The notes: a model not told the origin generated them from the letters alone. A stretch of 61,862 nt of DNA from an uncultured Coriobacteriaceae bacterium (GCA_902795065.1 CADBJR010000016.1:1-61862), one strand, 5' to 3'; counted from the first letter of the stretch, positions 52,569-61,784 are shown. A program made the numbers and translations.

Positions 52569-53485
52569 TGGCCTCGATAGCCGCCTTCTGCTCGGCTTGG
52601 ATGCTCTTCTCAGACGGTCCGTCGCCCCGCAGCATCGCGCTGCGGCTCGCAAGACGTCTCATGCGGATCGTGCAGGGAGCCGTTCGCCGTATAGCTCAGA
52701 CCGGATTCGCGGATGCGCTCCTGACGTTCGACGATGTCTCGCTTGCAGCTCATGACATGAGGGCGGCGCTTTCCGAAGCGGGAATCGTCCTGACGATCCG
52801 CGAATGCGCTGTGTGGCTTTCCATCATCTGCCTGCTTGCGGTTGTGATCGGGATGCTCCTCGCCTCATCGTGGCTCGGCTTCCTCGTCGGGACGGCTTCG
52901 TATTGTTTTGCCCTGCATGCCCATGCCGTGCGCTCGCGGAGGGAACGCGTTCGTGCGCTTTCATCGGAGATGCCCTCCGTGTTCCGCTCGCTAGCGGTAT
53001 CGCTCGGATCGGGCCTTACGCTCTCGCAGGCTATCGCCTATGTGGGCTCACGTGAGGAGGGCGTCGCCGCCCCGGCATTCGCGCGTTGCTCGCTCAGGCT
53101 CATCTGCGGAGAACCGTATGAGGTAGCGCTCGATGGGCTTGTCGGTGATCTCGATACGCCTGGAATGGGCCTGCTCTCGAGCGCGCTCGCCATCTCCCAT
53201 CAGACGGGCAGTCCGCTCCAGGGCATCCTCATGCGATCGGCGCGGCTCGTCGAGCGTTCTGGCGAGCTCGAACGCCTCCTCTCCGTCAAGACCGCCCAGG
53301 TGAGGCTCTCGGTGCGCATCGTTTGCCTGCTTCCCGCGGTCATCGTGGGCATCCTTCTTGTCATCTCACCCGACTTCCAGGTGGGGATAGCGACACCGGT
53401 GGGGTTCGGCTCGCTCGTCATCGCGTGCTGCATGGATGCTGCAGCAGTCCTCATAGTCCGTCATCTGTCGAAGGGGATCATCTGA
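52547..53485 (+). CDS. tadB: TadB-like pilus platform protein
   Basis: A 312-residue inner-membrane protein with a GspF/T2SSF domain (EMPSVFRSLAVSLGSGLTLSQ, then GLLSSALAISHQTGSPL). Hydrophobic segments lie at the N-terminus, in the middle and near the C-terminus. With TadC it forms the platform for TadA. The ribosome site GGGGAGGTGG lies inside tadA. The stop and the tadC start share a base. Confidence 0.9.
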   Translation: MALAHLLMASIAAFCSAWMLFSDGPSPRSIALRLARRLMRIVQGAVRRIAQTGFADALLTFDDVSLAAHDMRAALSEAGIVLTIRECAVWLSIICLLAVVIGMLLASSWLGFLVGTASYCFALHAHAVRSRRERVRALSSEMPSVFRSLAVSLGSGLTLSQAIAYVGSREEGVAAPAFARCSLRLICGEPYEVALDGLVGDLDTPGMGLLSSALAISHQTGSPLQGILMRSARLVERSGELERLLSVKTAQVRLSVRIVCLLPAVIVGILLVISPDFQVGIATPVGFGSLVIACCMDAAAVLIVRHLSKGII

Positions 53486-54105
53486 TGGTTTTCGCGGTTG
53501 CTGCATCTGCTCTTGCGTTCATGGCCGCATTCCTCTCATTGGGCGGCGGACCTATCGGTTCGCACGTTTCAGACAGCGTGCTCGCCTCCATCAGGGCGAT
53601 CCGCTTGCTTGCACCGTTCCGCGCCTACGAAGAACGCGTGATCCTCGAGGGGCGGAGGAGGGCTTGCCTCATGCAGCTTCCCGTGCTGCTCGATGTGCTC
53701 ACGCTGGGTCTCTCTGCAGGGCTCTCGTTCGATGCCTCGCTCGAGCTTTACTGCACGCGCTATGATGACGAGCTTGCGCATGCGCTCTCTGAGGCGATGG
53801 CGTCCTGGCGTATCGGCCTGACGACGCGTTCCGAGGCGCTTTCCGCGCTCGCGCGGCGCCTCGACATCTCCGCGCTCCAACGTTTCTCGTCTACCGTCAC
53901 CGAGGCACTCGTATTCGGATCGCCCCTCGTAGAGGTGCTGGAGCATCAAGCGCAATCGATCCGTGACGAGCATCGGTCGCACGTGGAGGAGGCCATCGAA
54001 AAGGTTCCTGTCAAGATGCTCATCCCTTTGGGGACCCTTATCGTCCCCGCGATGCTTTTGGCAATCCTCGGCCCGCTCATGGGGCCTGCGTTGCGAAGCG
54101 TCTGA
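53485..54105 (+). CDS. tadC: TadC-like pilus platform protein
   Basis: A 206-residue protein with one T2SSF domain (LPVLLDVLTLGLSAGLSFDA, FSSTVTEALVFGSPLVEVLEH) and a C-terminal pair of helices (VKMLIPLGTLIVPAMLLAIL). It is short compared with many TadC proteins, but no break is visible. It is coupled to tadB. Confidence 0.88.
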   Translation: MVFAVAASALAFMAAFLSLGGGPIGSHVSDSVLASIRAIRLLAPFRAYEERVILEGRRRACLMQLPVLLDVLTLGLSAGLSFDASLELYCTRYDDELAHALSEAMASWRIGLTTRSEALSALARRLDISALQRFSSTVTEALVFGSPLVEVLEHQAQSIRDEHRSHVEEAIEKVPVKMLIPLGTLIVPAMLLAILGPLMGPALRSV

Positions 54106-54132
54106 TGGATACGTTCCAGGAAAGGAGAAGAG

Positions 54133-54318
54133 ATGGAGAAGAGCAAGGTGCCAATTCGCACGGGTCGACTCATCGAGGACGAATCGGGTCAGGGAACGAC
54201 CGAATACGCGATTCTCGTCGGTGTTCTCGTCGTGATCGCAATCCTTGCGATCCTTGCGTTCAGGGAGAAGGTCGGTGAGCTGTGGAACGCGATCGCAGAG
54301 GGCATCAACTCGCTGTAG
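54133..54318 (+). CDS. flp: Flp-family major pilin
   Basis: A 61-residue class IVb prepilin. The leader is cleaved after Gly19, giving a mature start QGTTEYAILVGVLVVI with the required Glu at +5 and Tyr at +6. One hydrophobic helix follows. AAGGAGAAG gives a strong ribosome site, as expected for an abundant subunit. Confidence 0.93.
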   Translation: MEKSKVPIRTGRLIEDESGQGTTEYAILVGVLVVIAILAILAFREKVGELWNAIAEGINSL

Positions 54319-54677
54319 GGGCAGCGTCCATCTGCGTCTGTGCGGTCTTCGCGCTCATGGCGCGCTCATGCATCTCTGCTGCAAGCGTTGGTCCGGAAGA
54401 AGGAGCTGTGGTGGATACGGTGCAATCGGATAACCCCGCGCGCTCCACGGATTCCGTCGTTTCCCAGAAGTCTATCGAGCGGGAGGCGGAGAAACGGCTC
54501 ATCTCCTATCGGAGCGAGGAGGGATGCACCCTCGAATGCGCCGGCTACCTCGACCTATTTGGGAACACCTGGGGCTGTGTGGTGCAAGGCGATGGCTGGG
54601 TGGATATCGTCGTCATCCGAAACGTAGCGGAACAGACATGCTCCGTCCAGACCATCAGGCTGAACGCGAATGGATAG
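54282..54677 (+). CDS. Small secreted or anchored protein in the Tad locus, function unknown
   Basis: A 131-residue frame starting at GTG 54282 inside the pilin gene, with a GGAGAAGG-like site upstream. A shorter start is ATG 54357. The N-terminal part is hydrophobic (LAVGAASICVCAVFALM), and the rest is polar with the Cys pair CTLECAGY and WGCVVQGDGWVDIVVIR. It resembles an exported minor component. I do not recognise a family, and the start is uncertain. Confidence 0.5.
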   Translation: MERDRRGHQLAVGAASICVCAVFALMARSCISAASVGPEEGAVVDTVQSDNPARSTDSVVSQKSIEREAEKRLISYRSEEGCTLECAGYLDLFGNTWGCVVQGDGWVDIVVIRNVAEQTCSVQTIRLNANG

Positions 54678-54679
54678 GG

Positions 54680-54889
54680 GTGGAAGGTTTGGTTGAGGAT
54701 GAGAGGGGACAATCGACGCTTGAATATGCCCTTGTCATGTTCGCGCTGCTGGCGAGCATCGCCGTGCTTGGGGCGCTCATCGGTTTCCTGCGGAGCCAGC
54801 CCTCGTTCGAAGCAGCCATCGAAAGCTCCGCGCATACGCTCGGAGATGCAGACCCCCTTGGGACCGTTCAGGATCTTGTGGTGTTCTGA
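54680..54889 (+). CDS. Second Flp-like pilin
   Basis: A 69-residue protein with a prepilin site after Gly10: ERG/QSTLEYALVMFALLASI, Glu at +5 and Tyr at +6. The short hydrophobic helix is followed by a polar C-terminal tail. The start is GTG 54680 (TTG 54689 is an alternative). It is probably a minor pilin. Confidence 0.75.
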   Translation: MEGLVEDERGQSTLEYALVMFALLASIAVLGALIGFLRSQPSFEAAIESSAHTLGDADPLGTVQDLVVF

Positions 54890-55356
54890 TGGGAAGGATT
54901 CTTACGCGTGATGACGGTCAGGCAACGGTCGAGGCGGCGTTCCTGCTTCCCGCGGTCCTCCTCACGATGGGGCTCCTCCTCGAACCCGCATGTCTCTTGT
55001 ATACGCGCATGGCTATGCGCCATGCAGCTGCAGAGACTGCGCGGCTGCTTGTCACGTCTTCATCGGAAGCCGACGTGCGGACGTTCTGCTTGCACAGGCT
55101 CGATGCGGTTCCTGAAATCGGCCTGTTCCATGTTGGCGGTTCCGACGATTGGGAGATCGGGCTTTCGAACGATGGGGGAACGGTCACCGTGACGATATGC
55201 GGACACGCGAAGCCCCTTCCGCTGCTCGGCCTTGTTGCGGGAAGCGTGCTGGGAAGAGACGAGCGGGGCGTCGTCCTCAGGGTCGAGCATAGCGCCGAGC
55301 TGAGGCCGGGATGGCTGGGAGGTGATGAACGTGCATGGTCGGAGATCTGGGAATGA
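54889..55356 (+). CDS. tadE: TadE-like pseudopilin
   Basis: A 155-residue protein. The prepilin-type site lies after Gly10 (DDG/QATVEAAFLLPAVLL), with Glu at +5. One hydrophobic helix is followed by an extracytoplasmic region. TadE-like pseudopilins help assemble Flp pili. The start shares a base with the stop of the preceding gene. Confidence 0.82.
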   Translation: MGRILTRDDGQATVEAAFLLPAVLLTMGLLLEPACLLYTRMAMRHAAAETARLLVTSSSEADVRTFCLHRLDAVPEIGLFHVGGSDDWEIGLSNDGGTVTVTICGHAKPLPLLGLVAGSVLGRDERGVVLRVEHSAELRPGWLGGDERAWSEIWE

Positions 55357-57382
55357 GAACGATGGGTTCAGTCCGTTGTCTGTTTTCATCGACGATGAGG
55401 GCGGCTATACGACGGTCGCCATGGCCCTCGCGCTGCTTCTGAGCATCACGCTTGTGCTCTTCGCAGGGCGCGTCCAATGGAGCCTTTCCCGTGCGGCAGA
55501 GGTCCAGGAGATCGCTGACGCCAGCGCGATGGCGGGCGCAAATGTGGTGGCGAGATATGCGACGGTCGCCCAGGTGTGCGACGCACTCGTCCTCACTATG
55601 GGTCTTGCTGGACTTGTGACCTGCGGAGCCGCTCTCGTCCTTGCGGCGATACCCGGTGCAGGCGAGGCTGCCTCAGGGATGCTCGATCTCGGAACCTCGA
55701 TGCTCGATGCACGTTCAACCTTCGCACGGAGCGCCGTCGCAGGCCTCGAGAAACTCGAGGGCTTCGTGCCCGCGCTCGTCATGCTCGACTCGATCGCCGT
55801 GGTCGAGGCGAATGAGGCGGACGGTCTCTCGTATGCAGGTGTCGCCGTTCCCGTCCCATTCGAGGGGATGAGCGATTTCTCCTCGCTTGATGCGTCTGTG
55901 GATACGGATGGACTCGAGCGGATAGCGCGTGACATGCAGGACGCGAGCGAGCGCCTCGAAGAGGCGCGCAAGCGGATGGACGACGCGCTCTTGAGGGGGT
56001 GGATGGCTGATTGCGGCAACCGTCCGCGCTGCATGCGCGAGCGGGCGGCAACGCTCGCGGGGCTTGCGGGTGCTCAGAACCCGGACTATCCATCGCCTGA
56101 GACCTGGACGTTCGGTGCTGCGCTGGTACGTGCCCGGACGTACTATCCCGTGCGTCGCGCGGTCGATATCCCGGAAGACGGGGGTGTCGGGGCGCTCGTC
56201 GACTCATGTGCGCGCAAGGCGTTCTACGATTACGCCATCGAGCAGCTTATGACCGCCTACTACGTCGAGTATCCCGACGGACAAGTCGATCTCTTCCTTC
56301 CCGAGTTCCCGCACAACACCTCTGAGATGCGTGCGACGGGCATCTACACCGAGCAGCGGTGGCCCTGCACCATGCAGGACGTCCGCGTGCTCCACGCGAC
56401 GCTTGCGTGTCCCGGTGCAACAGGACCCTCTGCGGGGTCAGCGTCGCTCGCACAGCTCGACGCAGGGGAGGTCTCGCGCTGTCCGATCTGCGAGATGGAT
56501 GCGACCGATATGGGAAAGGTCGCGGCAGCATCGACGAGCATCGACAATGGCTTCGAGCATTACTGGCGCGAGATCGTCCTGGCATCGCGGGATTACAAGG
56601 CTGCTCGCGATGAATACACCAGTGCGGAAGACGAGCTCGAAGGGGTGGCCAGGGAGGGCGCGGACCTGTTCGAGGAGGCGCTCGGGCAACTGGCCGTCCC
56701 ACGGGCGCATATCGTCCCTCCCGGCGCATGGGGCTGCATTGCGCTCGTAGCGCGGACCGACGCGGGTCAGGTGCCGGCAAGCCTAGGAGGCTCATTCTTG
56801 GATACTGCCCAGCTCCCGCCTGGTGCGGCGATTTCTGCTGCCATGCTCGCACCGGACGAGTCGGCCGATGGCAACTCCGTGCTTGCCCATCTGTTCGATG
56901 GCCTGACGAGACGCTATCCCGCTCTATCTGAATCGTTGGGCGATGCGGGCAGGCTCTGGGGGACGCTGCTCGAGTCGTACGGCGCATCATTCGACGAGCT
57001 TTCGCATCGTTCGGCTGAGTTCCTTGGACGGATCGATGTCGTGTTTGGGGGTTCGATTGGCGCATGGATGCGCGATACCGTCGCATCCATCGTTTCAGAT
57101 GCCGGGCTCGAACCGGTTGATATCAGGATGCTCAAACCCGTGCTGGTCTCGACGTCATCTGTCTTCGGGAGGGCAGGTTGGGATGGTGTCGCACGCGTGC
57201 AGCGGCTGATTCTCTCACTCGGCCCATCTCCCGACTTCGGAACGATTCTGCGTGCTCTCGGCATCGATCGGCCAGAAGCGATCGGGGAGGGGAGCATCAC
57301 CGTCGCGGAGCTCGGCATCCCCGGAACAGACCTGGTGATCCCAATCGAGGTCGACCTGTCGGAATTGGCAGGCATGCCATGA
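55322..57382 (+). CDS. Large TadG-like pilus-associated protein
   Basis: A 686-residue protein. After a short cytoplasmic stretch comes a pseudopilin-like helix (GGYTTVAMALALLLSITLVL) that lacks the Glu at +5, so it may not be cleaved. It is followed by VQEIADASAMAGANVVA, a segment typical of TadG-like proteins, then a long exported region with a hydrophobic stretch near residues 95-115, helical segments (RDMQDASERLEEARKRMDD) and a CPIC motif. It is much larger than the neighbouring pseudopilins. The start could be GTG 55322, ATG 55325 or GTG 55331; the last fits the GGGAGG site best. It overlaps tadE by about 30 nt. Confidence 0.75.
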   Translation: MMNVHGRRSGNENDGFSPLSVFIDDEGGYTTVAMALALLLSITLVLFAGRVQWSLSRAAEVQEIADASAMAGANVVARYATVAQVCDALVLTMGLAGLVTCGAALVLAAIPGAGEAASGMLDLGTSMLDARSTFARSAVAGLEKLEGFVPALVMLDSIAVVEANEADGLSYAGVAVPVPFEGMSDFSSLDASVDTDGLERIARDMQDASERLEEARKRMDDALLRGWMADCGNRPRCMRERAATLAGLAGAQNPDYPSPETWTFGAALVRARTYYPVRRAVDIPEDGGVGALVDSCARKAFYDYAIEQLMTAYYVEYPDGQVDLFLPEFPHNTSEMRATGIYTEQRWPCTMQDVRVLHATLACPGATGPSAGSASLAQLDAGEVSRCPICEMDATDMGKVAAASTSIDNGFEHYWREIVLASRDYKAARDEYTSAEDELEGVAREGADLFEEALGQLAVPRAHIVPPGAWGCIALVARTDAGQVPASLGGSFLDTAQLPPGAAISAAMLAPDESADGNSVLAHLFDGLTRRYPALSESLGDAGRLWGTLLESYGASFDELSHRSAEFLGRIDVVFGGSIGAWMRDTVASIVSDAGLEPVDIRMLKPVLVSTSSVFGRAGWDGVARVQRLILSLGPSPDFGTILRALGIDRPEAIGEGSITVAELGIPGTDLVIPIEVDLSELAGMP

Positions 57383-57855
57383 GACCGCTTGGAACGGGAC
57401 CCCCTAGCTTGGAATCGGGGCAGATGAGCGTCGAGGTTGCAGTGATCGTTCCCGTGGCCATAGTGGCTGCCCTCACAATCGCCAACATCATGGCGTTCCT
57501 CGGGTGCTGTGCCGCGTTCGATCGCGCGAGCTTGGATGCGGTGATTGCACACGGCATCTCTCCATCGGGTCATCAGTCGGAACTATCGGCGACGACGGCG
57601 ATACGGTCGTCGATAGAAGAGACGCTCGGATCGAATCCTGCCGTCTCCGTCGACGTATCGGCAGATCCGCTCTCGGGTTCCTCTGGCATGCTGGCGAGCC
57701 TCTGCCCCCATCTCGTGCGTTATACCTGCACCTTGCATTTTCGACCGTGGCCTCAGCATCTGCGGCTCGCCGGGGCATCCATGGACGCTCCGTTCGAAGT
57801 CATCCATAAGAGGTCGATGGTCGTGGATCGATACAGACCGGGAGTGGTGATCTAG
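57379..57855 (+). CDS. Pseudopilin-like protein
   Basis: A 158-residue protein with a prepilin-like site after Gly14 (ESG/QMSVEVAVIVPVAIV), Glu at +5, and one hydrophobic helix, then a polar exported domain. It overlaps the preceding stop by 4 nt (ATGA). The family beyond the pseudopilin motif is not recognised. Confidence 0.72.
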   Translation: MRPLGTGPPSLESGQMSVEVAVIVPVAIVAALTIANIMAFLGCCAAFDRASLDAVIAHGISPSGHQSELSATTAIRSSIEETLGSNPAVSVDVSADPLSGSSGMLASLCPHLVRYTCTLHFRPWPQHLRLAGASMDAPFEVIHKRSMVVDRYRPGVVI

Positions 57856-58200
57856 ATGTGCCGTGTGATTATGGCTGCAGACGGGCGACCGCATGAACCG
57901 ATTGCCTTCCAGGTGCTGACCACCTGGCTCAAACGGCTCAGGGGATTGCTTGGAACTTCGGAGGATGCAGATCCTGTGGCGCTCATGCGCTGCAGGTCGA
58001 TCCATACCTTCGCGATGGCGTACCCCATCGACATCGCATTCGTTGACGAGGGAGGCTGGATTCTTGATGCCATTCGGGCTCTTGAGCCCAACAGGCGCGC
58101 CTCGAGTCCCGACGCATTCATCACTTTGGAACGACCGGCAGCAGACACCCCGTGGTTCGAAACCGGAGAACGTCTGAGCATCTGCAGCGTTATGGATTGA
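57856..58200 (+). CDS. DUF192 family protein
   Basis: A 114-residue protein matching the DUF192 pattern: KRLRGLLGT, then MRCRSIHTFAMAYPIDIAFV and a C-terminal SSPDAFITLE stretch. Most family members are secreted, but this one has no signal peptide. The function of the family is not established. It begins at the base after the preceding stop and is part of the Tad transcript. Confidence 0.75.
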   Translation: MCRVIMAADGRPHEPIAFQVLTTWLKRLRGLLGTSEDADPVALMRCRSIHTFAMAYPIDIAFVDEGGWILDAIRALEPNRRASSPDAFITLERPAADTPWFETGERLSICSVMD

Positions 58201-58210
58201 AAGGAGAGAC

Positions 58211-58735
58211 ATGGAGGACATCTTCGAGACAAGAGTCTGCCCAATCTGCGGACAGGAGCTGTTCGACGACATGCGATTCTGTTACGGATGCATGCACGAA
58301 TTCTCCGATATGACCAGGTCATCCCAAGCGCTCCAGCTTGCAGCGCTTCCCGATATCGAGATCGACGAACCGGACGAGTTGCTTGCAGATGGGGAAGCAG
58401 GAGGGGATGACGTCCGTGAAGCGTCGGAAGACCCCGTCCTGATGCTGCGCATCGCGACCGATGATGCTCAAGCCACCATTCCCGTTCCCCAGAACGGCAT
58501 CGTTATCGGACGCGATCCGCTTTGCGATGTGGTGCTCAAAGCCCATGAGGTCTCCAAGCGCCATCTGCGCATCATCCCTTTGAGCTCCGCTGTGATCATC
58601 GAGGACCTCGGTTCAACCAATCCTGCGGTCTTCAAGGGTCGCGAGGTTCGCGAAACGGCGGTTATCCGGATCGGAGAGAGCTTCGAGGTCTGTGGCGCGC
58701 GATTCACGGTCGTGACTCGGGGGAATGCAGGATGA
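58211..58735 (+). CDS. Zinc-ribbon FHA-domain protein
   Basis: A 174-residue protein. The zinc ribbon is CPICGQEL...CYGC (residues 10-27), followed by an acidic linker and an FHA domain (about 78-168) with the motifs VIGRDPLCDVVL, VSKRHLRI and IEDLGSTNPAVF. FHA domains bind phosphothreonine. No Ser/Thr kinase gene is in the window. It ends the Tad gene cluster and may connect pilus function to kinase signalling; this is inference. The ribosome site is AAAGGAGAG. Confidence 0.8.
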   Translation: MEDIFETRVCPICGQELFDDMRFCYGCMHEFSDMTRSSQALQLAALPDIEIDEPDELLADGEAGGDDVREASEDPVLMLRIATDDAQATIPVPQNGIVIGRDPLCDVVLKAHEVSKRHLRIIPLSSAVIIEDLGSTNPAVFKGREVRETAVIRIGESFEVCGARFTVVTRGNAG

Positions 58736-58845
58736 GGGCACCATATCATCCTCGACCGCCCCCTGCGAATTCGCAAGGAGCGGGCCTCCATGGGGTACAC
58801 TACTACGTGGTATGCCGATGCACCGCATCCATGGGAGGTACTGCC

Positions 58846-60834
58846 ATGACAGCTCGTCGTGTACGCATCGCAGGGTCGCTCATCGCCTTCGTGCTCATGC
58901 TCGTCGTGAGCCTGGGCATCTCGGTTCCCGCCTACGCGCGCGAATACTCGATCCCGCAGGTCAACATCGATGCCACGGTCACATCCGACGGTTCGCTCGA
59001 GGTCCGCGAGGAGCGCATGTTCTCCTTCGACGGAAGCTTCAACGGCGTGTACTGGAACCTGCCGCAGGGCGAGTTCCAGGGCCGCTCCGTCACGGTCGAC
59101 GTGGTCGAGGCGGGCGAGATGGTCGATGGCGCCTTCGTTCCCTACGAGCTTTCCGATTCGGGTGACAACCTCACCTACCAGGTGCAGGACCGCGGCTACA
59201 GCATGAGCCTCAAGATCTACGCGCGCCACAGCGATGAGACCGCGCATTTCGTGATCACGTACCGCATCAACAACGTGGTCCTGCGCCATGCGGACGTCGC
59301 CGAGCTGTACTGGCAGTTCGTCACCGAGGGTTGGGACGAGGAATCCCGGAACATCACCTGCACGGTGCATCTCCCGGTTCCCGCAGGCCAGTCTGTCGTC
59401 CCCGAGGACAACGTGCGCGCCTGGGGCCACGGTCCGATCGACGCGTCGCTCGCCTTCAACGGCAACGATATCGTCTACACCGTGCCCGGTGTGGGCGGAT
59501 CGGAGTTCGCCGAGGCCCGTGCGACCTTCCCCGAGTCCTGGCTGCCCGATGCGCAGCAGGATACCAGCACCGCGCTTCCCTCCATCCTCGAGGAGGAGCA
59601 GAGGTGGGCCGACGAGGCCAACGCGCGCCGCATGCGCGCCCGCATCCTCTACTATGGCTCGATGGCCCTCGCCGCGGTCGCCGCAGTCGGTACGTCGATC
59701 TTCACCTTCGCCAAGCGCAAGGCCTACAAGGAGGCCACGCGCACCGTGTTCGACGGCCAGTACTTCCGCGATGTGCCCACCAAGGACCACCCTGCGGTCC
59801 TCGGCGCCCTCTATAGCGGCGGCGGTGTCGGTGGAGACGAGTTCACCGCCACGCTCATGGAGCTCACCAACTCCAACAACATCGCCCTTCAGCACGTCAA
59901 GGTGAAGCGCAAGGGCATCTTCGGCGGCGAGAAGGTCGAGGACGACTACCGGCTTGTCCTCACCAAGCAGCCCGCAACACCCAATGCCAACTACGCTTCT
60001 CCGGCAGAAGTCGATGCTCACAACATCAACCGCAAGGCGCTCTACCTCATGTTCGATAAGGTCGCCCTCGGCGTCTCCGACGAGGACTACCCCAACGGCA
60101 CCTATCCGCCGCTTTACTTCTCGACGATCTCGGACTACGCCAAGGAGCATTCGACGACGTACGAGAATGCCTACAACTCGTGGCAGAACGCCGTCGAGAA
60201 CGCCTACGAGAGCCGCTTCACCAGGGGGTCGACCGTGGTGAGGGTGCCCACCCTGGCTCTGACCGCTGCAGGCGTGCTCGATATCGTCCTCTCGATCCTC
60301 TTCGTCGCGCTGGGGTTCGTCTTCGGCACGCCTGTCCCCATCATCGTGGTGGGCTTCATGCTGCTCGTCGTCGCAGGCATCTACGCGATCTTCGCAGCCT
60401 CGAGCACCACGGCCCTCAACCAGGAGGGACGCGAGGTGAAGGCGCAGCTCAAGGCGCTCAGGAACTGGCTCAAGGACTTCACGCGCCTCAACGAGGCCAT
60501 CCCGACCGACGTCGTGCTCTGGAACCGCCTGCTCGTGATGGCGGTCGTCCTCGGCGTCGCCGACGAGGTGATCAAGCAGCTCGAGACGGTCCTGCCCGAG
60601 GTCCTGCATGACGACTACATGAGCTCCACCTACGGCTGGTACTACGTCTCGTCCACGAGCAACATGAGCCCCGCGCGCACCTTCTCCGACGCGGTCTCGA
60701 CGGCGCACGCCGTGTCCACGGCCTCCGAGGCCGGTTCCAGCTGGAGCTCCGGCGGAGGCGGCGGAGGCGGCTTCTCCGGCGGCGGTGGCGGCGGCTTCGG
60801 CGGAGGCGGCGGCGGAGGCGGCGGCGCCTTCTAG
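58846..60834 (+). CDS. DUF2207 membrane protein with a Gly-rich C-terminus
   Basis: A 662-residue DUF2207 protein. A signal peptide (about 1-32, ending VPAYAREYS) leads to an extracytoplasmic domain (IDATVTSDGSLEVREERMF, FVITYRINNVV), one helix near residue 270, a cytoplasmic domain, two further helices (about 465-515) and a cytoplasmic tail ending in poly-Gly/Ser/Phe. The family is of unknown function. ATG 58846 has GGGAGG at 58833-58838. Confidence 0.88.
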   Translation: MTARRVRIAGSLIAFVLMLVVSLGISVPAYAREYSIPQVNIDATVTSDGSLEVREERMFSFDGSFNGVYWNLPQGEFQGRSVTVDVVEAGEMVDGAFVPYELSDSGDNLTYQVQDRGYSMSLKIYARHSDETAHFVITYRINNVVLRHADVAELYWQFVTEGWDEESRNITCTVHLPVPAGQSVVPEDNVRAWGHGPIDASLAFNGNDIVYTVPGVGGSEFAEARATFPESWLPDAQQDTSTALPSILEEEQRWADEANARRMRARILYYGSMALAAVAAVGTSIFTFAKRKAYKEATRTVFDGQYFRDVPTKDHPAVLGALYSGGGVGGDEFTATLMELTNSNNIALQHVKVKRKGIFGGEKVEDDYRLVLTKQPATPNANYASPAEVDAHNINRKALYLMFDKVALGVSDEDYPNGTYPPLYFSTISDYAKEHSTTYENAYNSWQNAVENAYESRFTRGSTVVRVPTLALTAAGVLDIVLSILFVALGFVFGTPVPIIVVGFMLLVVAGIYAIFAASSTTALNQEGREVKAQLKALRNWLKDFTRLNEAIPTDVVLWNRLLVMAVVLGVADEVIKQLETVLPEVLHDDYMSSTYGWYYVSSTSNMSPARTFSDAVSTAHAVSTASEAGSSWSSGGGGGGGFSGGGGGGFGGGGGGGGGAF

Positions 60835-60851
60835 AACAGGCTCGGAAAACG

Positions 60852-60880
60852 GAAAGGGTGCCCTTCGCGGGCACCCTTTC
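60852..60880. terminator. Bidirectional terminator
   Basis: A perfect 12-bp stem (60852-60863 with 60869-60880) and a TTCGC loop, between the DUF2207 gene and the convergent YARHG gene. The A-rich and T-rich flanks suit both directions. Confidence 0.85.
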
Positions 60881-60912
60881 TTCGCATCATGAAACGTGAG
60901 CCGTCGATGGGT

Positions 60913-61710
60913 CTAGAGGCTGTCCTCGGCCTCTCCGATCACGGTGACGTTGGCCAGCTCGGTCTGGTTCATCACACCGTCCATCGCGTCGAACTCCTCG
61001 GGCGAGTATTTCCGCTCGTACCAGTCCTGGGCGTCGAAATAGGCCTGCAGGGTCGAATCGTTGAACCCGCGCCCGTGCCGTGCGTAGATCTCGTTGCGGG
61101 CGATCTCGAGCTCCCACTCCGTCAGCCCCTCGAGCTCTTCGACCGTGTAGAGGTGCGTGTCGCTGTCGGGGAGCACGAACCCGCCTTCGCGCTTCTTCCC
61201 GCCCTTATCCCCGTCCGAGTCCTCGTAGGCGTTATAGGCGATGACGGCCTCCTCGGTCTCGGGATCGTCCTGCGCGGAGAGCTCCGTGATGGGTGCGATC
61301 TCGCCGATGGGGGAGGTCGTTGCCTCGGGATCGGATTCGGCGATCGTGGGGGTCCACGACGGGTATTTCCTCACGAAGTTGGGGAGCACGATCAGGAGCA
61401 GGGCCGCGAGCATGAACGCCAGGAGCATGCCGACGATGAGCTGGCTCATGCGCGACTCACCGTGCTTCCTGCTGAAATCGCGGGTTGCGGGCGCGACGCC
61501 CATGGTCTCCACGACGGGCTCTTCGATACGTGCCGTGGGGCGGGCGGCTGTGTGCTTGATCTCGTCGAGGGATTTGAGCGCCGCCTCGACCTCGGCGTCC
61601 TCGCGCTCCTTGTCCTCATCGGTCATGAAGGGCTGGATGACTGCGGAGCCGCAGTGCGGGCAGAACGCCATGCCGTCTTCAACTGTGCGACCGCAGCTGG
61701 GGCAGATCAT
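60913..61710 (-). CDS. Zinc-ribbon, single-pass membrane protein with YARHG domain
   Basis: A 265-residue protein. The N-terminal zinc ribbon is CPSCGRTV...CPHCGS, followed by a charged linker, one transmembrane helix (about residues 88-112, LIVGMLLAFMLAALLLIVLP) and an exported part ending in a YARHG domain (LTEWELEIARNEIYARHGRG, then DWYERKYSPEEFD). YARHG domains are thought to act outside the cell, but the function is unknown. It is a type II topology with the ribbon in the cytoplasm. Confidence 0.87.
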   Translation of the reverse strand: MICPSCGRTVEDGMAFCPHCGSAVIQPFMTDEDKEREDAEVEAALKSLDEIKHTAARPTARIEEPVVETMGVAPATRDFSRKHGESRMSQLIVGMLLAFMLAALLLIVLPNFVRKYPSWTPTIAESDPEATTSPIGEIAPITELSAQDDPETEEAVIAYNAYEDSDGDKGGKKREGGFVLPDSDTHLYTVEELEGLTEWELEIARNEIYARHGRGFNDSTLQAYFDAQDWYERKYSPEEFDAMDGVMNQTELANVTVIGEAEDSL

Positions 61711-61784
61711 GCGGATCCATCCTCGGAATCGTGGGCACGATTACGTAACCCATTTACCATACCACGCGAGGCGCGTCCTTGCAG

